A stretch of DNA of 49,742 nucleotides, from contig PLXW01000157.1 of NCBI GenBank assembly GCA_003151595.1, positions 40,708-90,449 of the forward strand, written 5' to 3'. Of the stretch, positions 48,872 through 49,742 are shown in pieces. Position 1 is the first letter of the stretch. Each line of letters starts with the position of its first letter. A program made the position numbers and the translations under genes. Under the pieces are notes generated by a model. It was not told the origin of the DNA and did no database searches. It saw only the letters and a list, made by a program, of their open reading frames with translations. The DNA comes from Myxococcales bacterium (GTDB taxonomy: Bacteria; Myxococcota; Polyangia; Polyangiales; Polyangiaceae).

Positions 48872-49742
48872 GTGCACGCGACGGGCCAACGCTACGGAGC
48901 TTCGACGCGGGCGATCGCGATCGTCGTCGCGGGGCTCGCTACGGCCGCCGCGCGTGAGGCTCGGGCCGACGACGCGACGCTCGAAGCGCGCGACGGCGTG
49001 CGCGGGCGAGAGATCGGCGACGTCGAGATCGACGGGGAAAAGACCGCGTGGAGCGCGATCGAAGCGCCGCACACGACCGGGAATGTGGAGCTGCGCTGGC
49101 GAGTTCAAGTTGCGCCGGGGGAGAACGCGATCGAGCTGCCGACGTGCGGCGGGCGGAGTGCGCTCGCCGTCGATGGGGTGGCTGCGTCCGCGCGCGACGC
49201 CGGACCGGCGGTGCTTGGGCTGTCGGTTGGCGAGCATGTGGTGTCGGCGCGCGTGACGGTGAGCGGGTACGAGAAACGGATCGCGTGCGGAGCGGAGGCG
49301 CGTGTGGGCGCGGTCGAGTCAGTGCGCGATGGGCTGTTGCGACTCACCTTCGCGAGCCCGCACGCGAGCGCGGGAGGAGGACACGCCGTCGCCTTCGTGC
49401 CGCCGGGGCACGACGTGTCGAAGGCGGGCGCGATGCTCGTGCTCGTTCATCCGTGGAACGGCTCGGTGTGGACGTACGCGGCGTACGCGGAGCTTCTCGA
49501 CGAAGCGGCGAAGCGCGACGTGGTGCTCCTCTTCCCCAGCGGTCTGGGCAATTCGCTCTACACAGCGCCGGCCGAAGACGAAGTGATGCGCGCGATCGCG
49601 GCGATGGAGTCGCGCGTGGCGATCGATGGGGCGCGCGTCTCGATCGCGGGGGCGTCGATGGGGGGCGCGGGGGCGACGACGATCGGGTTTCATCGGCCGG
49701 ACAGGTTCGCGTCGATCACGAGCTTCTTCGGCGACTCGAAGT
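48872..49742 (+). CDS. Secreted serine esterase / PHB-depolymerase-like alpha/beta hydrolase (3' end outside window)
   Basis: The open frame starts at GTG 48872 and runs off the right edge (290 codons visible). A signal peptide (about 1-32, cleavage after ARA) leads to a beta-rich region of about 125 residues and then an alpha/beta-hydrolase domain. There HPWNGS supplies the oxyanion region and GASMGGAGA the nucleophile elbow (GxSxG). The Asp and His of the triad would lie beyond the edge. The layout fits the esterase-D/PHB depolymerase/feruloyl esterase group. Substrate unknown. Confidence 0.78.
   Translation, partial: MHATGQRYGASTRAIAIVVAGLATAAAREARADDATLEARDGVRGREIGDVEIDGEKTAWSAIEAPHTTGNVELRWRVQVAPGENAIELPTCGGRSALAVDGVAASARDAGPAVLGLSVGEHVVSARVTVSGYEKRIACGAEARVGAVESVRDGLLRLTFASPHASAGGGHAVAFVPPGHDVSKAGAMLVLVHPWNGSVWTYAAYAELLDEAAKRDVVLLFPSGLGNSLYTAPAEDEVMRAIAAMESRVAIDGARVSIAGASMGGAGATTIGFHRPDRFASITSFFGDSK

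Overview
The window is GC-rich bacterial chromosome (about 68-70 % G+C by eye, codon third positions almost all G or C, frequent GTG/TTG starts). It fits a myxobacterium, most likely class Polyangia of the Myxococcota. The signs are a MYXO-CTERM tail on a secreted protease, many lipoproteins with Asp/Ala/Gly-rich 'DAG' linkers after the lipobox, a two-FHA/zinc-ribbon protein, a PilZ protein and DUF2378-like proteins. No phage, integrase, transposase or CRISPR array is visible, so this is ordinary chromosome with one specialised catabolic locus. Genus-level assignment is not possible from the sequence alone.

Left part (1-14.5 kb). The start of a penicillin-binding protein 1C gene is coupled (ATGA) to a large bacterial alpha-2-macroglobulin lipoprotein. 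A solitary amino-DNA methyltransferase, a flippase-like membrane protein and a DUF4833-like protein run the other way. An S-adenosylmethionine-decarboxylase homologue and a HAD protein follow; both have substitutions at residues critical in their families. A GT21 (ceramide-glucosyltransferase-like) enzyme is translationally coupled to a fatty-acid-desaturase-like enzyme, suggesting lipid modification. A GreA/B-like factor, a YchJ-like protein and a DUF2378-like protein complete this part.

Middle part (14.5-34 kb), mostly housekeeping. It holds tRNA-Ser(GCU), a MYXO-CTERM sedolisin, a lipoprotein with two CxxCH motifs, an ABC exporter pair and a small SRP RNA (ffs). RNase E/G here carries a roughly 290-residue disordered insertion inside its S1 domain. 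PilZ, Fe-SOD, a Nudix/winged-helix protein, ArsA-like ATPase, RNase J, CHAD protein and cyclophilin follow. Next come the FHA protein, a MutT homologue with a broken Nudix box, a cluster of three hairpins, a beta-propeller-like lipoprotein and SppA.

Right part (34-47.8 kb), an alpha-glucan utilisation locus on the minus strand. One transcription unit runs GH31 alpha-glucosidase -> GH13 enzyme -> LamB-type porin -> GH13 alpha-amylase. A second unit just upstream holds two more GH13 enzymes. All five glycosidases carry lipoprotein-type or related signal peptides, so starch or glycogen is probably attacked outside the cell or in the periplasm and the products enter through the porin. Three of the GH13 enzymes are paralogues with a four-cysteine motif in domain B and graded loss of conserved active-site residues. 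The window ends with an isolated succinate dehydrogenase cytochrome b gene and the start of a secreted serine esterase.

Most distinctive observations: the divergent four-Cys GH13 paralogues, the S1-domain insertion in RNase E/G, the SpeD/HAD pair with altered catalytic residues, and the degenerate MutT.
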